Positions 26,623 through 33,285 of a stretch of DNA of 53,078 nt are shown in pieces (position 1 is the stretch's first letter; the number at the start of each line of letters is the position of its first letter). Source of the stretch: UBA2965 sp036526135 (lineage in GTDB: Bacteria > Pseudomonadota > Gammaproteobacteria > Pseudomonadales > Azotimanducaceae). The position numbers and the translations under genes are program-made. The notes beneath the pieces were generated by a model. It was not told the origin of the DNA, made no database searches, and saw only the letters and a program-made list of their open reading frames with translations. The stretch spans positions 1 to 53,078 of the forward strand of contig DATCZA010000050.1 of NCBI GenBank assembly GCA_036526135.1, given 5' to 3'.

Positions 26623-27831
26623 TCAGCCGATGTCCAGGGTGCGGGTATTGTGGAACTTGTCCAGGCTGACGGTGGACTTGAAGGGGCTGCGTTCCTCGAT
26701 GTACTCGATGTCCTCGCGGACGTGCTCGCGCTCCTCGTCCAGATAGCGGGCAACGGCATTACGAAAGCCCGCGTCGGCTATCCAGTGGGCGCTGTAGGTA
26801 GGGCAGGGTAGATACCCCCGGGCGACCTTGTGCGGGCCCTGGGCGCCGGCTTCCACCCTTTTCAGTCCCCGCTCGATAGCGAAGTCGATGGCCTGATAGT
26901 AGCAGGCTTCGAAGTGCAGAAAGGGGTGGTGCTCGATGCAACCCCAGTTGCGACCGAAGAGGGCTTCCCCGCCGATGAAGTTGAGCGCGCCCGCGATGTA
27001 GCGCCCGTCCCGGCTGCACATGATCAGCAGCACGTCCTCGGCCATGGTCTCGGTGACGAGGCTGAAAAACTGCCGAGTGAGGTATGGGGACCCCCATTTT
27101 CGGGATCCCGTGTCCATGTAGAAGCGGTAGAAGGCGTCCCAGTGCGATTCCTGGATGTCGCTCCCCGTGAGCCATTCGATCCTGATGCCGGTGGCCAGGG
27201 CGTCCCGCCGCTCGCGGCGGAGGTTCTTGCGCTTCTTCGAGGAGAGATCGCCGAGAAACTCCTCGAAGCTCCCGTAGCCTGCGTTGTGCCAGTGGAACTG
27301 CTGATCCATGCGCCGAAGAAAGCCGAGCTCGCCGGCGATCTGCCACTGGGCCTCCGGCAGGAAGGTGACGTGCAGGGACGAGACTTTGATCTCTGCCGCT
27401 ACCTGGGCACACGCCCCCAGCAGCGCCCGCTCGATCTCCGGCCGCGAGACCTCATCTTGGCCGGCGGCAAGCACGCGCCGACCGGTTGCCGGCGTGAACG
27501 GAACGCTGACCTGCAGCTTGGGGTAGTAGTCGCCGCCGGCCCGATGCCAGGCGTCAGCCCAGGCGTAGTCGAACACGTACTCGCCCTGGGAGTGGTTCTT
27601 CACGTACATGGGCACCACGCCCAGAATACGGTCGGCTTCTTCAAGGACCAGGTGAAAGGGTTGCCAGCCCGTCCTGGCCGCGGCGCTGCCGCTGTGCTCG
27701 AGGGCAGCCAGAAACTCGTGGCGCAGGAACGGGTCGTGGGGAATCTCGCCGCCTGGCATCGCGCACCGGTTCCAGTCTTCGGCCGGTATCTCGTCGATGC
27801 TGTGCAGAATTCTCGCGGTGCGGGAAGTCAA
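26623..27831 (-). CDS. DUF482/COG3146 GNAT-like acyltransferase
   Basis: A roughly 402-residue protein of the DUF482 family, distantly related to GNAT and FemX-type acyltransferases. Landmarks are the N-terminal PHDPFLRHEFLAALE, the KKRKNLRRERR segment that is very conserved in the family, and the late AGAQGPHKVARGYLPCPTYSAHW. Biochemical role not established. The frame is open to 27870, but the TTG at 27831 has GGAGA six bases upstream and is the likelier start. It lies 66 bp after the flavodoxin-like gene on the same strand. Confidence 0.85.
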   Translation of the reverse strand: MTSRTARILHSIDEIPAEDWNRCAMPGGEIPHDPFLRHEFLAALEHSGSAAARTGWQPFHLVLEEADRILGVVPMYVKNHSQGEYVFDYAWADAWHRAGGDYYPKLQVSVPFTPATGRRVLAAGQDEVSRPEIERALLGACAQVAAEIKVSSLHVTFLPEAQWQIAGELGFLRRMDQQFHWHNAGYGSFEEFLGDLSSKKRKNLRRERRDALATGIRIEWLTGSDIQESHWDAFYRFYMDTGSRKWGSPYLTRQFFSLVTETMAEDVLLIMCSRDGRYIAGALNFIGGEALFGRNWGCIEHHPFLHFEACYYQAIDFAIERGLKRVEAGAQGPHKVARGYLPCPTYSAHWIADAGFRNAVARYLDEEREHVREDIEYIEERSPFKSTVSLDKFHNTRTLDIG

Positions 27832-27897
27832 TCGGTTCTCCTTCGTTCCGAGTTTAACCGCTCGCCGCAAGGTGCGCTGCCCTGGCAGGCGAACGCT

Positions 27898-28359
27898 TCA
27901 GAAAATACCGGCCTCGAGGCCGGCGGCCAGGGTCAGGCCGAGCTCTTCGCAGCGGTCGATGTGGTCGCTGGTGATCTCTCCCCGGGCGATGACGGGCTCC
28001 TGGACTTCCTTGAACGGATATCCGTTGGCGATGCGTCGGATGGCGCGCAGCGCCCCGCTGCCGTCGTTTCCGGCGCTGATGAAGATCGCGTAGGGCAGGG
28101 AAAGAATCTTCCCCTCCACGGGGTAGAACGTCCGGTCGAGAAAGTCCTTCATGCCGCCGGACATGTAGCCGAAGTTCTCGGGCGTGCCGAGCAGGAGGCC
28201 GTCGGCCCAGAGGAGATCGTCTGCCCCCGCGTTCTGCGCCGTCAGCAGGCGGACGTCCACGTCGCTCACGAGCTCGTTGGTGGCACCTCTGTGGACGGCC
28301 GCCGCCAGCTGGCCGGTGCGGCCGGTCTGCGTGTGGTAGACGATGAGAAGATGCTTCAT
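27898..28359 (-). CDS. Flavodoxin-like/NAD(P)H-quinone oxidoreductase family protein
   Basis: A 153-residue flavodoxin fold. The N-terminal phosphate-binding loop YHTQTGRTGQLA is the FMN motif, and GTPENFGYMSGGMKDFLDR is the isoalloxazine-contacting segment seen in WrbA-like and related reductases. It may shuttle electrons or reduce quinones; the partner is not evident. Divergent from the threonine dehydratase, 68 bp away, and followed by the DUF482 gene. Confidence 0.86.
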   Translation of the reverse strand: MKHLLIVYHTQTGRTGQLAAAVHRGATNELVSDVDVRLLTAQNAGADDLLWADGLLLGTPENFGYMSGGMKDFLDRTFYPVEGKILSLPYAIFISAGNDGSGALRAIRRIANGYPFKEVQEPVIARGEITSDHIDRCEELGLTLAAGLEAGIF

Positions 28360-28427
28360 CTGCTGGCGGGAGGTGGGCGAGGCTGGTGGGTCGTCGAGTA
28401 TACTGACGCCTTTTCAGAAGTTCGATC

Positions 28428-29633
28428 GTGACCCAGCTCGACGACATTACTCAGGCCCGGCAGCGCATCTGCGGCCAGATTGAGCTGACGGCCTGCAGCC
28501 GCTCAGCGACGCTGTCGGCAATGACGGGCGCGGACGTCCATCTCAAGTTCGAGAACCTGCAGTTCACGGCGTCGTTCAAGGAGCGCGGAGCGCTCAACCG
28601 GTTGCTCCAGCTGACGGGCGAGCAGCAGCGCTTCGGCGTGGTGGCCATGTCGGCGGGCAATCACGCCCAGGCCCTGGCCTATCACGGCAAGCGGCTGGGC
28701 GTACCCACCTGCATAGTCATGCCCCGGTTCACTCCGAACGCGAAGGTCGAGCAGACGCGCGTCCACGGCGCGGAAGTGCTGCTGCACGGCGCCGAGTTCG
28801 ACGAGACGCTGGCGTTCACCGAAGCCCTGGCCGAGGAGCGCGGCCTCACACTCATTCACCCCTTCGACGATCCGGCGGTCATTGCTGGCCAGGGCACCCT
28901 GGGGCTGGAGCTCGTGGAGCAGGTCCCGGGACTCGAGGCGGTGCTGGTTCCGGTGGGGGGCGGGGGCCTGATCGCCGGGGTGGCGACGGCGGTGAAATCG
29001 GTGAAGCCGGAGGTGGAGTTGCTCGGCGTGCAGGTGGAACGCTTCGCTTCGGTCTATGCAGCCTTTCACGGCCGCGAAGTGCCGCCGGGGCCACCCGCGA
29101 CGGTTGCTGAAGGCATCGCGGTGCGCGCCCCGGGAAAGAACACCCTGCCGCTGATCAGGCGGCACGTAGACGATGTCGTCCTCGTCTCCGAGGAGCAGGT
29201 GGAGCAGAGCATATTCAAGCTGCTGGAGATCGAGAAAACCGTGGTCGAGGGGGCCGGCGCCACCAGCCTGGCCGCTCTGCTGGCTGAGCCCGGGCGTTTT
29301 GCCGGCCGCCGGGTGGCCTGCGTGCTCAGCGGCGGCAACATCGACATGATGATGCTGTCGTCGGTCGTTCAGCGCGGTCTGGTTCGCAGCCGGCGGCTCG
29401 TTCGGCTGAGCGTGGAGATTCCCGACGTGCCGGGCGCGCTCAGCGAGCTCACGCGGGTGCTGGGCGCCCTGGACAGCAACATCGTCGACATTGCCCATCA
29501 GCGAGCCTTCGGCGGCTCATCGGTGCGGGCCACGCGGGTAGACCTGGTGCTGCAGATGCGCGGTGAGGAGCAGGTGGACGAGGTCGTCCAGGAGCTCCAG
29601 GCGCGGGGCTACGAATGCGCCCGCGGCGGGTGA
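28428..29633 (+). CDS. Threonine ammonia-lyase with C-terminal ACT domain
   Basis: A 401-residue PLP enzyme deaminating threonine (or serine or hydroxyaspartate) to a 2-oxoacid and ammonia. PLP-lysine is Lys51 in FTASFKERGALN; the phosphate loop is VGGGGLIAG near residue 180. Residues about 330-400 (LSVEIPDVPGALSEL) form one ACT domain, as in the single-ACT 401-residue enzymes rather than the long biosynthetic IlvA with two. The start is GTG 28428, 24 bp after a TATACT (28399-28404) that could be a -10 element. Biosynthetic versus catabolic role is open. Confidence 0.9.
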   Translation: MTQLDDITQARQRICGQIELTACSRSATLSAMTGADVHLKFENLQFTASFKERGALNRLLQLTGEQQRFGVVAMSAGNHAQALAYHGKRLGVPTCIVMPRFTPNAKVEQTRVHGAEVLLHGAEFDETLAFTEALAEERGLTLIHPFDDPAVIAGQGTLGLELVEQVPGLEAVLVPVGGGGLIAGVATAVKSVKPEVELLGVQVERFASVYAAFHGREVPPGPPATVAEGIAVRAPGKNTLPLIRRHVDDVVLVSEEQVEQSIFKLLEIEKTVVEGAGATSLAALLAEPGRFAGRRVACVLSGGNIDMMMLSSVVQRGLVRSRRLVRLSVEIPDVPGALSELTRVLGALDSNIVDIAHQRAFGGSSVRATRVDLVLQMRGEEQVDEVVQELQARGYECARGG

Positions 29634-29709
29634 ATCCCGGCGGCGCGCCATCGTCTGTCGGGTTATATTGACGGGGCAATCGGAACCAGAGAACTTTCGG
29701 GGAGGCGTC

Positions 29710-30264
29710 ATGCGCGTAAACGAACCCAGGATACCTGCGCTCGAGCAATCCGAGTGGAGCGAGGCTGCTCAGGAGATCATGGGGCCGATGGTTGCCCAGG
29801 ATCGGGTCTTCAACATCTTCAGGACGCTTTCCAATCACCCGGACCTGATGCGCCGCTGGCTGGTGTTCGCGAATCACATCCTGGGCAAGTCCACCTTGCC
29901 CGTCCGTGAGCGCGAGCTGGTGATCCTCAGGATCGGCTATCTGTGCCAGTCGGGGTACGAGTGGGGGCAGCACGTCCGGATCGCGCAGGAAGCGGGGATG
30001 ACGGCGCAAGAGATCCGCTCTGCGAAAACGGGCCCGGACACTCCCGGCCTTTCCGATCTGGACCGCCTGCTGTTGAAGGCCACCGATGAGCTCCACGCGG
30101 ACGCTCACGTGAGCGACGAGACCTGGAAGGCGCTCACCGGGCATCTGAACACCCAGCAGCTCATGGATCTGGTCTTCACCGTGGGGCAGTACAACATGGT
30201 TTCCATGGTTCTCAACAGCTTCGGGGTACAGCTGGACGAGGGGCTGCCTGGCTGGGACATTTAG
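29710..30264 (+). CDS. Carboxymuconolactone decarboxylase (CMD) family protein
   Basis: A 184-residue alpha-helical protein of the CMD/AhpD superfamily. The core RELVILRIGYLCQSGYEWGQH is the characteristic segment; the AhpD redox CxxC pair is absent (only one Cys), so peroxidase activity is unlikely and a lyase, hydratase or unknown role is more probable. The start ATG has GGGGAGG directly upstream (29699-29705 region), much better than the open frame further 5'. It follows the threonine dehydratase by about 75 bp. Confidence 0.88.
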   Translation: MRVNEPRIPALEQSEWSEAAQEIMGPMVAQDRVFNIFRTLSNHPDLMRRWLVFANHILGKSTLPVRERELVILRIGYLCQSGYEWGQHVRIAQEAGMTAQEIRSAKTGPDTPGLSDLDRLLLKATDELHADAHVSDETWKALTGHLNTQQLMDLVFTVGQYNMVSMVLNSFGVQLDEGLPGWDI

Positions 30265-30387
30265 GGTGGGCTTGGGGAGTTGACGGCTATTCTGTAAAAA
30301 AGGCTGCTCAAAAACCCGAAACCCCTATCTTGCCGCAAACCTAAAGGGACCCGCACGGTCTAACTTATGTAGATGGTTAGCCGTTTT

Positions 30388-30402
30388 GTCACCATCGGTA
30401 AC
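30388..30402. promoter_or_regulatory. Operator-like palindrome GTCAC-N5-GTAAC
   Basis: The 15-bp site differs by one arm base from a perfect inverted repeat and lies eight bases upstream of a TTGACT -35-like hexamer. It shares arms, spacing and the trailing AAA with the site before the RND adaptor gene at 37709-37723, so the same regulator could bind both. Confidence 0.35.
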
Positions 30403-30475
30403 AAAGTGGTTGACTGGATAAGGGCTATTTTGGACTATTCAGGTGGCTGTAGCACATAAACACAAAGGCTCCGGA

Positions 30476-30504
30476 CGTCCCCGCCGTCAACGGGCGGAAG
30501 GACG
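30476..30504 (+). ncRNA. Hairpin in a possible structured 5' leader
   Basis: CGTCC-CCGCC, a seven-base loop, GGCGG, an AA bulge and GGACG make a ten-bp stem. Further short complementary pieces follow (for example CTGC-TCGACGG-GCAG). It would lie inside a roughly 170-base leader of the small membrane-protein gene. It does not match any riboswitch consensus I know; function unknown. Confidence 0.3.
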
Positions 30505-30616
30505 AGAATGCCTGGGCAAGTGCCTGAAAAGCGCTGCTCGACGGGCAGACAACCAGACAGAGAGCCGTGCCGTGCTCACAGGTGTGACAATGACATGAAA
30601 GGGAGTGTCGCAGGGC

Positions 30617-31024
30617 ATGCTGTATCTTAACGGGGCAATCGGTTGCATCTTCATCGTCATCGCGCTGCTCCACGCTCCGCATCCGGACACCTTTAGCTGG
30701 GCCCCTTACCTCGGCGCCGCTCTGCTGGCTCTGATCTCCTGTCGCCGTGAAGTCAGTATGGGGGTGGCCCGGGCGCTCGCGGTGCTGACCATGGTGGCCA
30801 TGTTCTACTTCTTTGCCGCTTTCTTCGTGCACGTGCCCAGGTTGGCAGCCGACTGGTATATGCATCAGGAAGGCTGGAGCGCGGTCTGCGAAATCCTCGC
30901 TGCGTTTGCGATGATCCCGATTCTTTCCGATTTCAGCTGCCGTCTGAAAGCCGAATGCCGTGAGGCCCGCGCGGCTCGCCGTGCGTTCTTCTCGGTGCCG
31001 AGCAACATCCAGCCCCATCGCTAG
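30617..31024 (+). CDS. Small hypothetical inner-membrane protein
   Basis: A 135-residue protein (139 if the GTG at 30605 is used) with about four hydrophobic helices: GAIGCIFIVIALLH, YLGAALLALISC, ALAVLTMVAMFYFFAAFFV and a weaker one around VCEILAAFAMIPIL, then a basic tail. No family recognised. AGGG lies just before the ATG at 30617, while GGGAG sits directly on the GTG. A long possible leader precedes it and the CitE-like gene follows 12 bp after its stop, so the two may be cotranscribed. Confidence 0.7.
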   Translation: MLYLNGAIGCIFIVIALLHAPHPDTFSWAPYLGAALLALISCRREVSMGVARALAVLTMVAMFYFFAAFFVHVPRLAADWYMHQEGWSAVCEILAAFAMIPILSDFSCRLKAECREARAARRAFFSVPSNIQPHR

Positions 31025-31036
31025 CAACGCGTAATC

Positions 31037-31897
31037 ATGCAGTTCCGGCCTCGCCGATCCGTGCTTTACATGCCCGGCGCCAACGCTCGCGCCATGGAAA
31101 AGGCGCGGGAACTTCCCTGTGATGCCATCATTTTCGATCTCGAAGATGCGGTGGCCGTGGATGCCAAGGTCGCTGCTCGGGATCAGGTGGCCCAGGCGGT
31201 GAGTGCCGGCGGCTACGGGTATCGGGAACTCATCGTGAGAGTAAACGGCCTGGATACCGAATGGGGCCGTGATGACGTTGCAGCCGCAGCCCGCCTGCCG
31301 GTGGATGCGCTGCTCTTTCCCAAGGTCGAGTCGCCGGAGCAGGTTGCGACCATCGTAGCTGCGGTGGATGCCGCTGGCGGTAAAGCGCTGCCGGTGTGGC
31401 TCATGATCGAAACCCCGGCCGGCGTCCTGGACGCTCCGGCGGTGGCCTGTGGGTCACCGAGGGTTCGTTGTCTTGTCATGGGGACCAGTGACCTGGTCAA
31501 GGAACTGCGAGGGCGGCACACGCGAACCCGGAGCAATCTGAACTTCGCTCTGCAGCGTTGCGTGCTCTCGGCCCGATCGGCAGGGGTCGACATCCTCGAC
31601 GGGGTGCATCTGGATTTCCGCAATGCGGAAACGTTTCGTGATGCCTGCGAGCAGGGCCGCGACATGGGATTTGATGGCAAGACGCTGATTCACCCGACGC
31701 AGATCGAGGCCGCCAACGAGGCCTTCGGCTACTCGGCGGCAGACGTGGATCATGCCCGGGCGGTCATTGCGGCATGGGAATCCGCGCAAAGCGAAGGCAA
31801 AGGGGTTGCCGTGCTCGACGGGCAGCTCGTCGAGAACCTGCATGCGGCAGAGGCGCAGCGGGTGCTCGCGTTCGCGGCCGCGGTCGGCGATCGCTGA
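31037..31897 (+). CDS. HpcH/HpaI aldolase, CitE-like CoA-ester lyase
   Basis: A 286-residue TIM-barrel lyase of the CitE/malyl-CoA lyase group, cleaving or forming a carbon-carbon bond on a CoA ester such as malyl- or citramalyl-CoA. Motifs: RRSVLYMPGANARAMEKA at the N-terminus, metal-site IIFDLEDAVAVDAK, VNGLDTEWGRDD, and IETPAGVLDAP; GKTLIHPTQIEAANEAF closes the barrel. Free-standing CitE-like proteins often act in itaconate or glyoxylate-related CoA pathways; which one applies here is open. Starts 12 bp after the small membrane-protein gene. Confidence 0.9.
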   Translation: MQFRPRRSVLYMPGANARAMEKARELPCDAIIFDLEDAVAVDAKVAARDQVAQAVSAGGYGYRELIVRVNGLDTEWGRDDVAAAARLPVDALLFPKVESPEQVATIVAAVDAAGGKALPVWLMIETPAGVLDAPAVACGSPRVRCLVMGTSDLVKELRGRHTRTRSNLNFALQRCVLSARSAGVDILDGVHLDFRNAETFRDACEQGRDMGFDGKTLIHPTQIEAANEAFGYSAADVDHARAVIAAWESAQSEGKGVAVLDGQLVENLHAAEAQRVLAFAAAVGDR

Positions 31898-31930
31898 CGG
31901 GCCTATCCGATCAGCAGCAGACGTCCGCCG

Positions 31931-32878
31931 CTATTCGCAGAGGGCGCGGACCTTGGGCATGATGTCCGTGAGGTAAGCGTCCAGCGCCTCCTCGTTCCAG
32001 GGCGCGCGCAAAGCGATGTTGATCTCGTCCGCGCCGGCATTCACGTACTCCATGATCCGGTCCACGGCGGCTTCCGGCGTGCAGAGCAGGGCGCCGTCCG
32101 CCACACGATCGGCCATGGCGCCCCAGTCGCGCTGCAGCGCTTCCCGCTGGCGCTCGAGGTCCCGGGCATCCATGCCCAGGTTGAACATCACGTTGGCTGC
32201 GCGACGCAGAGAGGCGGGATCCCGCGCCTCGGCCTCGCACCAGTGATTGAGAACCTCGTTGACTCTGGCAAACTCCTCCGGTGACAGGTACGCGGCGTTC
32301 CAGCCGTCCGCGTAGTCGGCAACGAGCTTCAGCGTCCGCTTTTCGCCGACGCCGCCGATCCAGATCGGCAGGCGTTCCTGGACCGGCTTCGGCAGGCAGC
32401 TGGCGTCGTCGACCTGGTAGTGCTTGCCTGAGAAGCTGGTGCGGTCCTGGGTGAGCATCCCGCGGATGATCTGCGCAGCTTCCTCGAGCATGTCGAGCCG
32501 CGTGCCGATGTCCGGAAAAGGGTAGCCGTATGCCGAGGCTTCCCAGACGTGCCAGCCGGCGCCGATGCCGAGCTCGAACCGCCCTGAGGTGATGTGATCC
32601 AGAGTGGTCGCCGCCTTGGCCAGCAGCGCCGGATTGCGGTACCCGACGTAGAAAACGAGGCAGCCGATGCGCGCGTTGCTTGTTTCGGCGGCCAGCGCGC
32701 CGAGGGTGGTCAGAGCCTCGAAGTGCGGCTCTGTGCCGCCCTTGGGCGGGGCCTCGTAGAAGTGATCCCACGCGGAAATCCAATCCACGCCTTTGTCGTC
32801 GAGTTTGCGCCAGAGCGCGCGCATGTCGTTCATGGCCATGTTTTGCTGGCCCGCGTGGACGCCCAACGAGATGCTCAT
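31931..32878 (-). CDS. LLM-class flavin/F420-dependent oxidoreductase
   Basis: A 315-residue luciferase-like TIM barrel. It has the early WDHFYEAPPKGG segment, LGALAAETSNARIGCLVFYVGYRNPALLAKAATTLDH, SGRFELGIGAGWHV and LPIWIGGVGEKRTLKL, all typical of the LLM F420-type subfamily. F420 versus FMN cannot be decided from these motifs, and no F420 biosynthesis gene is in the window. It converges with the CitE-like gene. The region upstream of its start has no protein gene on either strand that I can support. Confidence 0.88.
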   Translation of the reverse strand: MSISLGVHAGQQNMAMNDMRALWRKLDDKGVDWISAWDHFYEAPPKGGTEPHFEALTTLGALAAETSNARIGCLVFYVGYRNPALLAKAATTLDHITSGRFELGIGAGWHVWEASAYGYPFPDIGTRLDMLEEAAQIIRGMLTQDRTSFSGKHYQVDDASCLPKPVQERLPIWIGGVGEKRTLKLVADYADGWNAAYLSPEEFARVNEVLNHWCEAEARDPASLRRAANVMFNLGMDARDLERQREALQRDWGAMADRVADGALLCTPEAAVDRIMEYVNAGADEINIALRAPWNEEALDAYLTDIMPKVRALCE

Positions 32879-33117
32879 CCCTGCCTCTACCGGTTCAGTG
32901 CTGCGCCGGCAGGATACATGAGCGGGAGGGCGGACGGAATTCGTCGAGTTGCCACTGTCGGGGCGCTCGAGCTGGTCGGCCGTCGCTTACGAACTGATAC
33001 AGTCTCGAATCAAGCGGTTACAAGATCGATGTGGCGTTTCGGCGGTTTTATCGGAACTCTTACGCCGAATATCGGACAAAGTGTAGTGAGAGCTGAGCCA
33101 TTTGCTATAAACGATCT

Positions 33118-33244
33118 CGAACGGTTTGGAGATGATATCCAGCGTTAAGAAAGAAAAGATCCACAACGTCTGACGAGTTTCTGAGTACCCCGGCGGCAAC
33201 CTCCCCTCCCCTCCCCAATCCCTTGCCGCCGGGGTCTTTTTTTT
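33118..33244 (+). ncRNA. Candidate small RNA ended by a strong terminator
   Basis: A transcript starting about seven bases after the extended -10 TGC-TATAAA (33103-33111) would run roughly 127 bases to the T-run of the terminator at 33188-33244. The -35 region is poor. No forward gene lies upstream that the terminator could serve, which is the main reason to propose a transcript here. Confidence 0.3.
33188..33244 (+). terminator. Strong forward rho-independent terminator
   Basis: CCCCGGCGGCAA (33188-33199) pairs perfectly with TTGCCGCCGGGG (33223-33234) across a pyrimidine-rich 23-base loop, followed by TCTTTTTTTT. Polarity is forward only: the reverse strand has no T-run after the stem, so it does not serve the RND operon. 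Confidence 0.92.
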
Positions 33245-33285
33245 GGCCGGCAAAGACCCTCAGGGTGCTGCAGGACCGGCGGGTT

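Larger units (their letters stand above)
30265..30616. other. Intergenic region with promoter, operator and hairpin signals
   Basis: This 352-bp stretch is visibly more AT-rich than its surroundings at the start. It holds an imperfect palindrome GTCAC-CATCG-GTAAC (30388-30402), a TTGACT -35-like hexamer (30410-30415), a possible GACTAT -10 seventeen bases later, and a stable hairpin at 30476-30504. I see no protein gene in it. It looks like a promoter plus a long leader for the small membrane protein. Confidence 0.5.
32879..33285. other. Gene-poor region carrying a candidate small transcript
   Basis: About 400 bp between the divergently facing LLM oxidoreductase start and the RND pump stop. 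The middle (about 32990-33180) is AT-richer than the flanks. It contains an extended -10 (TGC-TATAAA, 33103-33111) on the plus strand, a 39-codon frame (33029-33148) with no ribosome-binding site, and a perfect terminator at 33188-33244. No protein family is recognisable. Confidence 0.5.

Noticed and set aside
30440..30560. Possible cyclic-di-GMP (GEMM-type) riboswitch before the small membrane protein
   Set aside because: Only a short ACAAAGGCTCCGG segment resembles the family's GCAAAGCC region; the tetraloop-receptor arrangement and the conserved CACGCACAGGGCAAACC start are absent.
32987..33253. 88-codon reverse frame in the gene-poor region
   Set aside because: It reads straight through the perfect terminator stem and has no ribosome-binding site or family resemblance.
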